Position numbers and translations under genes: made by a program | Part shown: positions 17,718 through 25,956 of the stretch, one piece after another | Layout of the letters: the number at the start of each line of letters is the position of its first letter | Numbering within the stretch: position 1 is the stretch's first letter | The notes under the pieces: generated by a model | Told to the model about the DNA's origin: nothing | The model's database searches: none | The model's input: the letters and a program-made list of their open reading frames with translations, nothing else | Assembly (NCBI GenBank): GCA_036265675.1 | Contig: DATAOP010000070.1 | Location: 1 to 59,244 of the forward strand | Direction of reading: 5' to 3' | Length of the DNA: 59,244 bases | DNA from: VRUE01 sp036265675 | Lineage (GTDB): Bacteria; Actinomycetota; Thermoleophilia; Solirubrobacterales; 70-9

Positions 17718-18635
17718 CGCGAGGTCGCGGAGGCTCCGACCCCGCTGCGGGAGGAGCGCCTGCCGTGCATGGGCCCAGTAGATACGAGCCGGGCGGCCGG
17801 GGACGACGGCCGCGATCGCGGTCCGCACCGCGTAGGACCAGGCGGTCAGCGCCCGGACCCCGAACGCTCCGAGTCGGGTCTCGTGCTTGCGCATGTAGAG
17901 GTCGCGGTTGCGGTGGAATTCGACGATTCGCGGCAGTCCGGCGGCGAGGTCGGTCGAGAGCTGGTCGTGGTGGATGGCCTCGGCGGCCGGAACGTAGAGC
18001 GTGTGGCGTCCGGAGTCGGCCAGCCGCCGGCAAAAGTCGCACTCGTCGTAGTAGACGAAGAAGGCCGGGTCCATGTAGCCGATTGCCGCGGCGGCCTCGC
18101 GGCGGACCAGCAGGGCGCTCGACTGCGCCCAGTCGACCCGCCTGGTTCTGTCGCCGCGGCTCTGCACCGTCAGCCGGCGGTGCAGGAAGAGGGCGCCGAT
18201 CACCGCCGTGCCGACCCCCGGGAAGCGCCAGGCGCAGGGGGCCCGCTTGCCGTCGGAGTCGAGCAGCTGGGCGCCGGCCGCTCCCGCTTCGGGGTCGGCG
18301 TCGAGCGCGGCGACCAGCGCCGCCGCGGCGCCCGGCCGCAGCTCGGAATCCTCGTTGAGGAGGAGGCAGTAGCGGCCGCCCGCCTGCCGCATCAGGGTTG
18401 AGTCGTTCTCGCCCTTGCCGGTCCGCCGGTCGAGTTCGATCAGCCTCAGATTGCCATCCCCGCGCGCGCGGACCGCGTCGGCGGAGCCGTCGTCCGAGGC
18501 GTTGTCGAGGACGAGGACCTCGTGCTCGAGGCCGTCCGGATGGGTGCGCTCGATCGCGTCGAGGCAGGCGAGCAGGTGCTCGCGCCCGTTCGTGTTCACG
18601 ACGCAGTAGGAGAGCGTGGGCGCCACGCGGGTCAC
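17706..18635 (-). CDS. Family 2 glycosyltransferase (rhamnosyltransferase-like)
   Basis: This protein of about 309 residues has a GT-A fold. The N-terminus shows LSYCVVNTNGREHLLACLDA and EVLVLDNASDDGSADAV, and the metal site region NEDSELRPGAAAALV gives the D-x-D-like motif. Later come FFVYYDECDFCRRL and a basic C-terminal end. These features match inverting GT2 enzymes that add rhamnose or similar sugars to lipid-linked glycans in the cytosol. It is the only minus-strand gene inside the polysaccharide locus. GTG 18635 is the annotated start; GTG 18626 is equally possible. Only 14 bp separate it from the divergent next gene. Confidence 0.88.
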   Translation of the reverse strand: MTRVAPTLSYCVVNTNGREHLLACLDAIERTHPDGLEHEVLVLDNASDDGSADAVRARGDGNLRLIELDRRTGKGENDSTLMRQAGGRYCLLLNEDSELRPGAAAALVAALDADPEAGAAGAQLLDSDGKRAPCAWRFPGVGTAVIGALFLHRRLTVQSRGDRTRRVDWAQSSALLVRREAAAAIGYMDPAFFVYYDECDFCRRLADSGRHTLYVPAAEAIHHDQLSTDLAAGLPRIVEFHRNRDLYMRKHETRLGAFGVRALTAWSYAVRTAIAAVVPGRPARIYWAHARQALLPQRGRSLRDLASGG

Positions 18636-18649
18636 GATAATCGGCAGCG

Positions 18650-19765
18650 ATGCGAGTGCAGCTCGTCGACCCCTCGGCCTTCACGCCGCCCTACGACCGC
18701 GCCCTCGCCGCGGCGCTGGCCGGGCGTGGCGCCGAGGTCGAGCTCGTCACCAGCCGCTTCCTCTACGGCCCGGTTCCCGAGGCAGATGGCTACCGCGTCG
18801 AGGAGCGCTTCTACCGGCGGACCGCGGAGCGCGGCCTCGACGCTCGCGGCCGTCGCGCCTTCAAGCTCGCCGAGCACCTGACCGACATGATCGGCTTCCG
18901 CCGCGATGCGGACGCCGACGTCCTTCATTACCAGTGGCTGACGGTCCCCGGGCTCGACGCGCTCCTGCTTCCGCCGGCGCGGCCGCGGCTGATGACCGCC
19001 CACTACGTGCTGCCGCAGCGGCCGAGCCGACGCCAGCTGGCGACGGCGCGCCGCGTCTTCGCCCCGATGGATGCGGTGATCGCCCACTCCGAGCACGGGG
19101 CCCAGCGCCTGCGCGCCGAGGTCGGCCTCGACCCCGGTCGTGTCCGGGTCATCCACCACGGTGCCTTCGACTATCTGACGCGGCTCGAGGGCGAGATGCC
19201 GCTGCCGGCGGAGCTGGGCGAGCCCACCGGTCCGGTCATCCTCTTCTTCGGTCTGCTCCGTCCATATAAGGGCCTCGACGTCCTGCTCGACGCCTATTCC
19301 GGCATCGAGGGGGCCGAGCTCTGGATCGTCGGCCGGCCGCGCATGGACCTCGAGCCTGTACGCGCCGCCGCCGCACGGGCGCACGGCCCGGTCAAATTCG
19401 TGACCCGGTTCGTCGAGGACGCCGAGATCCCGTCGATACTGCGCCGCGCCGATGTCCTCATCCTCCCATACCGAGACGCCGAGCAGTCGGGCGTCCTCTA
19501 CGCCGGCCTCGCCTTCGGCAAGCCGATGGTGCTGAGCGCCGTCGGCGGCTTCCCCGAGGTTGCGGCGACCGGCGCGGCGCGACTGGTCCCGCCGGAGGAC
19601 CCGGCGCCGCTCCGCGCCGCCCTCGAGGAGCTCGTCGCCTCCGAGAAGGAGCGGAACGCTCTCGCCGAGGCCGCGGCGGCCGCGGCGGCCGGCCCCTACT
19701 CGTGGGACACCGCGGCAGAGCGGACGATCGCCCTCTACGAGGAGCTGCTGGAGGACCATCGATGA
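18650..19765 (+). CDS. Family 4 (GT-B) glycosyltransferase
   Basis: This 371-residue protein has the two Rossmann halves of GT-B retaining transferases. The N-terminal half starts VQLVDPSAFTPPYDRALAAAL. The C-terminal half shows PVILFFGLLRPYKGLDVLL and the nucleotide-sugar region ILPYRDAEQSGVLYAGLAFG, equivalent to the E-x7-E zone, then GGFPEVA. It would add a sugar to the lipid-linked oligosaccharide in the cytosol. The ATG lies 8 nt after GATAAT, which also lies in front of the divergent GT2 gene. It overlaps the next gene by ATGA. Confidence 0.9.
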   Translation: MRVQLVDPSAFTPPYDRALAAALAGRGAEVELVTSRFLYGPVPEADGYRVEERFYRRTAERGLDARGRRAFKLAEHLTDMIGFRRDADADVLHYQWLTVPGLDALLLPPARPRLMTAHYVLPQRPSRRQLATARRVFAPMDAVIAHSEHGAQRLRAEVGLDPGRVRVIHHGAFDYLTRLEGEMPLPAELGEPTGPVILFFGLLRPYKGLDVLLDAYSGIEGAELWIVGRPRMDLEPVRAAAARAHGPVKFVTRFVEDAEIPSILRRADVLILPYRDAEQSGVLYAGLAFGKPMVLSAVGGFPEVAATGAARLVPPEDPAPLRAALEELVASEKERNALAEAAAAAAAGPYSWDTAAERTIALYEELLEDHR

Positions 19766-20886
19766 CGGCCGCCGCAGTGCTCTTCTGGGTCAGCGTCGCC
19801 CTGATCGCCTACACGCACCTCGGCTATCCGCTGCTCCTCGCCGCCGTCGGCCGCGGCCGCAGGGCGCCGGCATACGAGGAGCTCGACCCGCTGCCGATGG
19901 TCTCGCTGATCGTCGCCGCCCACGACGAGGAGGAGGTGATCGGGGCGAAGGTCGAGAACGCGCTCGCGCTCGACTACCCGCGGGAGCGGCTTGAGGTCAT
20001 CGTCGCCTCGGACGGCTCCGGCGATGGGACCGCCGAGCGGGCGCGGGCGGCGGGCGCCGACCTCGTACTCGAGCTGCCGCGCGGCGGCAAGACGGCCGCC
20101 CAGAACGCCGGCGCCGAGGCTGCCGGCGGCGAGATCCTCGCCTTCTCCGACGCCAACAGCGCCTGGGCCCGCGACGCGCTCCGCGCCCTGGTGGCGCCGT
20201 TCGCCGACCCGAAGGTCGGCTATGTCTGCGGCCAGGTCCGCTTCCTCTCCCCCGAGGGCGACAACCTCGAGGCCGCCTACTGGCGCTACGAGATGGAGGT
20301 TCGCGAGCTCGAGTCGAGGCTGGCCGGGGTCACCGCCGGCAACGGAGCGATCTACGCCGTCCACCGCGACGCCTACGTCGCGCTGCCGCCGTCCGGCAGC
20401 CACGACCTCTCGTTCCCGTTTCGGCTCGCGAAGCGCGGCCTGCGCTCGCGGTACTCGTCGCAGGCCGCGGCCGAGGAGAAGATGGTGCCGACGATCGAGG
20501 GCGAGTTCGCCCGCAAACGGCGGATGATGGTCGGGCTCTGGGACATCGTCGTCGGCGAAGGGATGCTGTCGCCGCGCGGCTACCCGCCGCTCTACTGGTT
20601 CGAGCTCCTATCCCACCGGCTGCTGCGCTATCTGACGCCGTTCCTTCACCTCGTCGCCCTCGTCGCCAACGCGGTGCTGCTCGGCGACGGCTGGGTCTAC
20701 TCGCTGACGTTCACCTTCCAGCTCTGCTTCCTGCTCGCCGCGCTCTGCGGTTGGGTCGTGCCGCAGGCGCCGTTCCGGATCGCCCGCTACTACCTGCTCA
20801 CGACAGCCTCGATCGCCGCCGGGCTCTGGGACCGGCTCCGCCGCGGCTCGCCGGGGACATGGGAGAAGGCCGAGGGAACCCGATAG
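19762..20886 (+). CDS. Membrane-bound family 2 glycosyltransferase
   Basis: This 374-residue protein has an N-terminal hydrophobic helix (about 4-24), a GT-A domain with VSLIVAAHDEEEVIGAKVEN, VIVASDGSGDGTAE and AFSDANSAW, and the acceptor-region motif FARKRRMMVGLW, equivalent to QRxRW of processive transferases. Two or three C-terminal membrane helices (about 290-350) follow. This layout is shared with hyaluronan/cellulose-synthase-like GT2 enzymes, so it could extend a chain or modify a lipid-linked sugar. The ATG overlaps the previous stop. The frame upstream is a shadow of the previous gene. Confidence 0.88.
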   Translation: MTAAAVLFWVSVALIAYTHLGYPLLLAAVGRGRRAPAYEELDPLPMVSLIVAAHDEEEVIGAKVENALALDYPRERLEVIVASDGSGDGTAERARAAGADLVLELPRGGKTAAQNAGAEAAGGEILAFSDANSAWARDALRALVAPFADPKVGYVCGQVRFLSPEGDNLEAAYWRYEMEVRELESRLAGVTAGNGAIYAVHRDAYVALPPSGSHDLSFPFRLAKRGLRSRYSSQAAAEEKMVPTIEGEFARKRRMMVGLWDIVVGEGMLSPRGYPPLYWFELLSHRLLRYLTPFLHLVALVANAVLLGDGWVYSLTFTFQLCFLLAALCGWVVPQAPFRIARYYLLTTASIAAGLWDRLRRGSPGTWEKAEGTR

Positions 20887-20888
20887 CC

Positions 20889-21452
20889 GTGCCCCGAGCG
20901 TTCGACCTCGCCGTCTCCGCGCTGACCCTGGCGATCCTCTCGCCGCTGCTGCTGCTGGCGGCGATCGCGATCAAAGCCGGCAGCAGCGGCCCGGTCATCT
21001 ACCGGCAGCGGCGCGTCGGCCTCGGCGGTCGCGAGTTCGAGATGCTGAAGCTGCGGACAATGGTCGAGGGCTCGGACCCGGTCGGGTACGGGACCGCCGT
21101 CACCCGCGACGACCCCCGGGTCACTGGGTTCGGCCGCTTCCTGCGCCGCACCTCGCTCGACGAGGTCCCCAACCTCATCAACGTTCTCCGTGGCGAGATG
21201 GCGATCGTCGGACCGCGACCGACGATCCCGGCCCAGGTCGACGACTACACGCCGCGCCAGCGCCGCCGCCACGAGGTCCGGCCCGGGATCACCGGCTGGG
21301 CCCAGGTGCAGGGACGGGCCGGGATCCCCTGGGAGGAGCGGATCGAGCTCGACATCGAGTACGTCGAACGCCGCAGCGTCGCGCTCGACCTGCGGATCCT
21401 CGGGAAGACGGCATGGCTCCTCCTCACCGGCCACGGCCTCTCGCCCGACTGA
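20889..21452 (+). CDS. Undecaprenyl-phosphate sugar phosphotransferase (initiating transferase)
   Basis: This 187-residue protein belongs to the bacterial sugar transferase (PglC/WcaJ) family. It starts at GTG 20889, two bases after the previous stop, at the residues RAFDLAVSALTLAILSPLLLL, which form the re-entrant membrane helix. The core YRQRRVGLGGREFEMLKLRTM, the region LRRTSLDEVPNLINVLRGEM with the conserved D-E pair, and VGPRP then RPGITGWAQVQGR are all present (each shown in part). It is a short monotopic form without the Wca-type N-terminal domain. It would place the first sugar-1-phosphate on undecaprenyl phosphate, starting repeat-unit assembly. Confidence 0.93.
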   Translation: MPRAFDLAVSALTLAILSPLLLLAAIAIKAGSSGPVIYRQRRVGLGGREFEMLKLRTMVEGSDPVGYGTAVTRDDPRVTGFGRFLRRTSLDEVPNLINVLRGEMAIVGPRPTIPAQVDDYTPRQRRRHEVRPGITGWAQVQGRAGIPWEERIELDIEYVERRSVALDLRILGKTAWLLLTGHGLSPD

Positions 21453-21477
21453 CACGGCGGGCTCTAGGGTTCTGCAC

Positions 21478-22026
21478 GTGTCCGAGCGACCCGAGGTCAG
21501 CCTGCGGCCGTTCGAGCCGGGCGACGCCGCCGCCGTCCACCGCTGGTTCAACAACCCCGAGGCGACGAGGACGCTGATGGAGCAGCGAGCCGCGTTCAGC
21601 CTCGAGGACGCGGAGGGCTGGGTCGAGCGGGCGATGAAGGATGGCGGCGAGGACCGCAAGTACGCGATCCTCGTCGAGGGCCATGACGAGCCGGTCGGCT
21701 TCACCGCCCTCTACGGCCTCTTCCGCCAGACCGCGCCCGAGCTGGGGGCGCTGATCGGCGACGAGGTCAGGGGCCGGGGCGTGGGACGGCGGGCCGAGGC
21801 ACTGACGATCGCGAAGGCCTTCGACGAGTTCGGCGCCCACCGCGTATACGGACGTATACCGGCCCACAACGAGGCGGCCAAGCGGGTGGTGACGAGCCTC
21901 GGCTGGCGGCACGAGGGGACGATGCGCGGGCACCTCCGCCGCGAGGGCGAGCCGGCCGTCGACTGCGAGGTCTGGGGAGTGCTGCCCGACGAGTTCCGCG
22001 CCGCGGCCGCGGACCTCCTGTTGTGA
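21478..22026 (+). CDS. GNAT-family acetyltransferase (RimJ/RimL-like)
   Basis: This protein of about 182 residues has the N-terminal strand VSLRPFEPGDAAAVHRWFNN and the acetyl-CoA region LIGDEVRGRGVGRRAEALTI, followed by RVYGRIPAHNEAAKRVVTSLG, typical of the RimJ/RimL branch. GTG 21478 lies 7 nt after TAGGGT, indicating its own leaderless promoter inside the locus. It overlaps the next gene by GTGA. The place in the polysaccharide cluster suggests acetylation of an amino sugar, such as the product expected from the 4,6-dehydratase pathway, but protein acetylation cannot be excluded. Confidence 0.82.
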   Translation: MSERPEVSLRPFEPGDAAAVHRWFNNPEATRTLMEQRAAFSLEDAEGWVERAMKDGGEDRKYAILVEGHDEPVGFTALYGLFRQTAPELGALIGDEVRGRGVGRRAEALTIAKAFDEFGAHRVYGRIPAHNEAAKRVVTSLGWRHEGTMRGHLRREGEPAVDCEVWGVLPDEFRAAAADLLL

Positions 22027-22985
22027 GCGGCAGCGCCGAGCTGATCGCCGACGGGGGCGAGGCCGCGGCCGGCGAGGAGTTCTTTCGCTCGCGCCCGTTC
22101 CTGGCTGCCGAGGGGGTCACCCACACGCTCCGGATCGAGGCCGAGGGCCGCGAGCTCGCGGCCCCGCTCGTCGTCCGCGAGATCCCCGGCAGCGACCGGA
22201 TCGACGCGAGCTCCCCCTACGGCTACCCGGGCTTTCACGTATCCGACTTCGACCCGGCCCTGGGTGGGGCAGAGTCGGATGCGCCGCCGATCGATCCCGC
22301 CTCGATCGACCTCTCGCCGACCGGCCTCGTCGCGATCTTCCTCCGCCACACCCTCGGCGAGCCGCCGCTCGCCGGGGCCAGCGAGCGCAACATCGTCCAG
22401 ATCGCCGATCCCGCGCAGCCGCCGAAGAGCAGGGGGAGCGACCGCAACCAGATCAACCGCAATCGCCGCGCCGGATATGAGGTGCGGATCGTTCCCGGCC
22501 CCGAGACCAGCCCGGAGGATCGGGCCGGCTTCCTCGCCGCCTACGAGCAGACGATGCGCCGGGCCGGCGCCGAGCGCCGCTACTTCTTCGGCGCCGCGTA
22601 CTTCGACCGGATCCTCGGAGCGGACCGGGCCTGGCTCGCGCTTGCCGACGCTCCCGACGGCGCGATCGCCGCCGGGTCGGTCACGGTCGAGAGCGACGGC
22701 TTCCTCCACTACTACCTCAGCGGCAGCGCCGACGCCAACCTGCGCGACTCGCCGATGAAGAACGTCGTCGCGGCCCTGGTCGACCTTGGCGCCGAGCGCG
22801 GGATGCCACTCAACCTCGGCGGCGGGATCACCCGGGGCGACCAGCTCGAGGAGTTCAAGCGCGGCTTCGCCAACCGTGAGCAGCCCTGGCACACCTCCGA
22901 GATCGTCTGCGACCCCGTGGCCTACCGCACCCTCTCCGCCGATCGACCTGACAGCGGTTTCTTCCCCGCCTATCGGATGGGGTAG
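22023..22985 (+). CDS. FemAB/GNAT-fold (Acetyltransf_6-like) protein
   Basis: This 320-residue cytosolic protein has a tandem GNAT-like layout. An N-terminal half holds PLVVREIPG and SSPYGYPGF; a basic linker (SRGSDRNQINRNRRAGYEV) follows; then comes a C-terminal half with FLAAYEQTMRRAGAERRYFF, HYYLSGS and NLGGGI, and near the end LEEFKRGFANRE. This pattern matches the FemAB-related acyltransferases found in exopolysaccharide loci. It starts at GTG 22023, overlapping the GNAT gene stop. Its stop codon lies inside a 20-bp perfect inverted repeat. The substrate is unknown; transfer of an acyl or aminoacyl group to the glycan precursor is inferred. Confidence 0.75.
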   Translation: MSGSAELIADGGEAAAGEEFFRSRPFLAAEGVTHTLRIEAEGRELAAPLVVREIPGSDRIDASSPYGYPGFHVSDFDPALGGAESDAPPIDPASIDLSPTGLVAIFLRHTLGEPPLAGASERNIVQIADPAQPPKSRGSDRNQINRNRRAGYEVRIVPGPETSPEDRAGFLAAYEQTMRRAGAERRYFFGAAYFDRILGADRAWLALADAPDGAIAAGSVTVESDGFLHYYLSGSADANLRDSPMKNVVAALVDLGAERGMPLNLGGGITRGDQLEEFKRGFANREQPWHTSEIVCDPVAYRTLSADRPDSGFFPAYRMG

Positions 22986-23048
22986 GGAGCAGGGGCCCCT
23001 CCGCAGGAACTCCCGCGAAGCGGCCTGAGGAGGGGCCCCTGCTCCCTA
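22983..23048. terminator. Bidirectional terminator-like perfect 20-bp inverted repeat
   Basis: The arms at 22983-23002 and 23029-23048 are perfect inverted copies (left arm TAGGGAGCAGGGGCCCCTCC) separated by 26 bp that contain a small CCGC/GCGG hairpin. The left arm begins with the TAG stop of the plus-strand gene, and the right arm ends with the TAG stop of the minus-strand gene. Each arm also holds AGGGGCCCCT, a palindrome. No T-run follows, so intrinsic termination is likely but not certain. Confidence 0.75.
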
Positions 23049-23837
23049 CTGCTTGGGTTCGGCAGGAGTCGGACCCGCCGCCAGGCCGAACGCGTTGACC
23101 GGCTCGCCCCCGTATTTGCCCCAGGTCGCCTGGCCGAAGGCGCGGATCGCGTCGTCGGTGATCGAGCCCTTGTATTCCTTGCAGCCGAGCAGGTTCGTCC
23201 AGGTCGTCGCCGCGACCGCGTAGGGCATGCTCTCGTTCGGGAACAGCAGCGCCCCGCCGTACATCGTGTCGTAGAGGCCCTTCAGCGCAAGCTGGTCCTT
23301 TTCGGGCAGGTCGGGGCTGTACTGGATCTCCATCCGCCCATGCTCGAGCGAGTGGACGAAGTCGATTTCGGCGGGCATTTCGGAGTAGGCGCCGTCGGCC
23401 TGCTGGAACGGCGGTTCGACGTGGCTGCCGGAGGTCGGCGGGTTGGTCCCGTAGTTGGGCGGAGACGTTCCCGGCGCGATGTGAGTGTGGCCCTCGTCCT
23501 TGAGGTGCAGCCGCAGGTCGCAGCCGGCCTTGTTCGCCGCGACTTTCAGGTTCGTCACCTTGGCCGGCGGTGGCGGCGTTCCGGTGCGGTCGTCCGGTTC
23601 GACCCCATTGGTGCTGCCGCTTCCCTGTTCGATGTGGGCGTCGGCCGTGCTTGCACCGGCGCCGCCGCCCGAGCTGACGATCAGGGCGACCACCCCGGCC
23701 ACCACCAGGAGGCCGACCAGCCCGGCGCCAGCGTAGGCGAGCATCAACCGCCGCTGGGTCTGCTTCGCCCGCGACGACTGCCGCTGCTCACGCACTTCGC
23801 GGAGCCGTTCCCGCTCTTCCTCCCTGCGATTGGCCAT
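23046..23837 (-). CDS. Membrane-anchored DUF3105 protein
   Basis: This 263-residue protein has a charged cytosolic N-terminus (RREEERERLREVREQ), one transmembrane helix (about 32-56) and an extracytoplasmic domain. The outer domain has HIAPGTSPPNYGTNPPTSGSH (in part), FVHSLEHGRMEIQY and the paired LLFPNESMPYAVAATTW and LGCKEY, which fit the DUF3105 family of unknown function. His and Cys residues (H-E-H-G region; two Cys) could bind metal or form a disulfide. A further upstream frame has no such start; ATG 23837 precedes the charged region. A TAAACT hexamer 14 nt upstream is a plausible -10. Confidence 0.85.
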   Translation of the reverse strand: MANRREEERERLREVREQRQSSRAKQTQRRLMLAYAGAGLVGLLVVAGVVALIVSSGGGAGASTADAHIEQGSGSTNGVEPDDRTGTPPPPAKVTNLKVAANKAGCDLRLHLKDEGHTHIAPGTSPPNYGTNPPTSGSHVEPPFQQADGAYSEMPAEIDFVHSLEHGRMEIQYSPDLPEKDQLALKGLYDTMYGGALLFPNESMPYAVAATTWTNLLGCKEYKGSITDDAIRAFGQATWGKYGGEPVNAFGLAAGPTPAEPKQ

Positions 23838-23859
23838 GATTTGTCGGCGGCAGTTTAGA

Positions 23860-24777
23860 TCAGTCGCGCATTGGGGCGGCTCCGGCGCCGGCGCCGGAGC
23901 GCTCCCAGGGCCGCGCCGCATGCAGGGCTCCGAGCACCGCGCGCGTCGCCGGCGCCCGGTTGAGGGCATAGAAGTGGATCCCCGGCGCGCCCCCGAGCAG
24001 GAGCTCGGCGCACTGCTGCGAGGCGTATGCGACGCCGAGCTCGAACTCCGCCTCCTCGTCGCCGCCGGCGGCCTCGAACGCCTCCTCGAGCCGGGCCGGG
24101 ATCGAGGCGTCGCAGAGCTCGCAGATCCGCTTCGTCTGGGCGAAGCTGGCGACCGGAATCACCCCGGCCAGGATCGGTACGTCGATCCCGGCCTGACGGG
24201 CTGCCTCGAGGAACTCGAAGTAGACCCGGTTGTCGAAGAACAGCTGCGTGATCAGAAAACTGGCGCCGGCGTCGACCTTGGTCTTGAGGTAGCGGAGGTC
24301 GGTCTCGAGGTCGGGCGCCTCCGGGTGGACCTCGGGGAAGCAGGCGCCGCCGATCGTGAAGTCCCAGTTGCCGGAGATGAACTCCGCGAGCTCGGCGGCA
24401 CTGCCGAGCCCGCCCTCGGCCTGGACGAAGTCGGCCTGACCGCGCGGCGGGTCACCGCGCAGCGCGAAGACGTTCTCGATTCCCGACTCGGCGATCCGGT
24501 CGAGCGTCGCGGCGAGGCCCTCGGTCGTCTCGCCGACGCAGCTCAGGTGGGCCATCGCTTCGAGCCCGAGCTCATCCTTGAGCCGCTTCGTGATCTCGAC
24601 CGTGCCCTCCCGGGTCGAGCCGCCGGCGCCGTAGGTGACCGAGACGAAGTCGGGCCCGAGCTCACGCAGCGAGCGGGCGGTCGCGAACAGCTGCTCGGTC
24701 GCCTCCGCGGTCTTCGGCGGGAAGAACTCGACCGAGAACACCGGCGACTTCGACTCGATGATCTTGTCGATGCGCAT
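23860..24777 (-). CDS. metF: Methylenetetrahydrofolate reductase
   Basis: This 305-residue flavoenzyme reduces 5,10-methylene-THF to 5-methyl-THF for methionine synthesis. It shows FSVEFFPPKTAEATEQL, the folate/FAD region FVSVTYGAGGSTREGT, AHLSCVGET, ALRGDPPRG, and FLITQLFFDNRVYF with the conserved pattern, ending with GIHFYALNRAPATRAVL. The length equals bacterial MetF. The ATG at 24777 is chosen because it starts right before the conserved DKIIESKSPVFSVEFF and because TACCCT ends 6 nt upstream. The earlier in-frame start at 24843 would add unrelated residues. It is 22 bp from the DUF3105 gene and may be cotranscribed. Confidence 0.95.
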   Translation of the reverse strand: MRIDKIIESKSPVFSVEFFPPKTAEATEQLFATARSLRELGPDFVSVTYGAGGSTREGTVEITKRLKDELGLEAMAHLSCVGETTEGLAATLDRIAESGIENVFALRGDPPRGQADFVQAEGGLGSAAELAEFISGNWDFTIGGACFPEVHPEAPDLETDLRYLKTKVDAGASFLITQLFFDNRVYFEFLEAARQAGIDVPILAGVIPVASFAQTKRICELCDASIPARLEEAFEAAGGDEEAEFELGVAYASQQCAELLLGGAPGIHFYALNRAPATRAVLGALHAARPWERSGAGAGAAPMRD

Positions 24778-24789
24778 CGGTTGAGGGTA

Positions 24790-25190
24790 TTTCAAGCCGC
24801 CTCCGGACGCCGAGCGCGGTCCCGGCGGCACATTTACCCGCACTTTGCGGGGTTGCCGACGGAAGCGACTGGCGTTCGCGGGCCGGCCGCGCTAAGTTCG
24901 CTTTGCGACTGGCAGAGAGAGGCCCCACAAAAGCCAAGTGGGACACCATCTCGAAGGTGGCGGGAGCAAGCTTCTACGCGCGAAGGCTACGCGCGGGGCA
25001 GGCTTCGAACGCCACCGCTGGTCGTTTTTTTTTGCCCGCAACCGGCGGCGAGATGTCCGAGCCGGTCCCTAGCGTTCGTGGCGGCTTGGAACCGCCTGCC
25101 CTCCGAGCCGTGCGACCGGGGCGCAACCTGGGAGCCGGGTGCTTCGGCGAAACCCCGCGAGTGACCGCCGCAGCTAGCCCGCCCGCTCCC
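24790..25190. other. Structured intergenic region, no gene recognised
   Basis: This gap of about 400 bp between metF and the crotonase gene has no convincing frame. On the plus strand, GGTGGCG (24956-24962) and CGCCACC (25010-25016) can form a 7-bp stem enclosing direct CTACGCGCG repeats. Nine Ts follow at 25025-25033, which would suit a terminator of a short transcript. TTCGAAC at 25004 looks like a T-loop but has no proper tRNA stems around it. A small RNA or leader is possible. Confidence 0.35.
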
Positions 25191-25203
25191 TACTCTTTCC
25201 ACC

Positions 25204-25956
25204 GTGGCTGAGCCTGTTCGCTACGACCGCGTCGGCGCAGCGGCGGTGCTGACGATCGACCGGCCCGAGCGCCGCAACGCGGTCGACGCGGCGACAGCGG
25301 AGCAGCTGCGTCAGGGCCTCCGCGACTTCGAGGCAGACGACGAGGCACGGGTCCTGATCCTCACCGGAGCCGGCGGCGAGGCGTTCTGCGCCGGGGCCGA
25401 CCTGAAAGCACTCGACCTCGACGTCGACCATCCCGAGGGGCCGATGGGCTCGACCCGGGTCACGCCCTCGAAGCCGGCAATCGCCGCCGTCGACGGCTGG
25501 TGCCTGGCGGGAGGGGTGGAGCTGGCGCTGTGGTGCGACCTGCGGATCGCGACGCCCGGCTCGACCTTCGGACTGTTCGAGCGCCGCTGGGGCGTGCCGC
25601 TGGTCGACGGCGGGACTCAGCGGCTGCCGCTGGTCATCGGTATGGGGCGGGCGCTGGAGCTGATCCTCACCGGCCGCCCGGTTGACGCGGAGGAGGCGCA
25701 GCGGATCGGGCTCGTCAACGAGGTCGTCGCTCCCGGGGCGCATCTCGAGCGCTCGCTCGAGCTCGCCGAGAAGATCGCCTCCTTCCCGCAGGAGACGATG
25801 CTCGCCGATCGCCGCGCCGCGATCGAGGGCGCCGGCATGCCGCTCGAGCAGGGGCTCGCGCTCGAGCACCGGGTCGGCCGCGAGGTCCTCGAGGTGGCGG
25901 CGCGCGGCGCCGCCCGATTCGCGGCCGGCGAGGGCCGCGGCGGCGCCGGCGTCTAG
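25204..25956 (+). CDS. Enoyl-CoA hydratase/isomerase-family protein
   Basis: This 250-residue crotonase-fold protein has LTIDRPERRNAVDAATAEQL, the oxyanion-hole motif GAGGEAFCAGADLKAL, AAVDGWCLAGGVELALWCDL with the second oxyanion Gly, and FGLFERRWGVPLVDGGTQRL carrying the usual catalytic region. The EAQRIGLVNEVV segment is also typical. The family hydrates or isomerises acyl-CoA substrates in fatty-acid or aromatic catabolism; the exact substrate is unclear. GTG 25204 is 7 nt after TACTCT, indicating leaderless transcription. The convergent TetR gene overlaps its stop by 4 bp and may regulate lipid metabolism genes, by inference. Confidence 0.9.
   Translation: MAEPVRYDRVGAAAVLTIDRPERRNAVDAATAEQLRQGLRDFEADDEARVLILTGAGGEAFCAGADLKALDLDVDHPEGPMGSTRVTPSKPAIAAVDGWCLAGGVELALWCDLRIATPGSTFGLFERRWGVPLVDGGTQRLPLVIGMGRALELILTGRPVDAEEAQRIGLVNEVVAPGAHLERSLELAEKIASFPQETMLADRRAAIEGAGMPLEQGLALEHRVGREVLEVAARGAARFAAGEGRGGAGV

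Noticed and set aside
25000..25022. TTCGAAC followed by GCCACC, resembling a tRNA or tmRNA 3' end
   Set aside because: The flanking bases do not form a 5-bp T stem or a 7-bp acceptor stem, and no D or anticodon arm can be drawn upstream.
24778..25190. Possible SAM, SAH or cobalamin riboswitch ahead of metF
   Set aside because: None of the conserved cores of these classes could be found on the minus strand, and the TACCCT box 6 nt before the ATG suggests a leaderless metF message.
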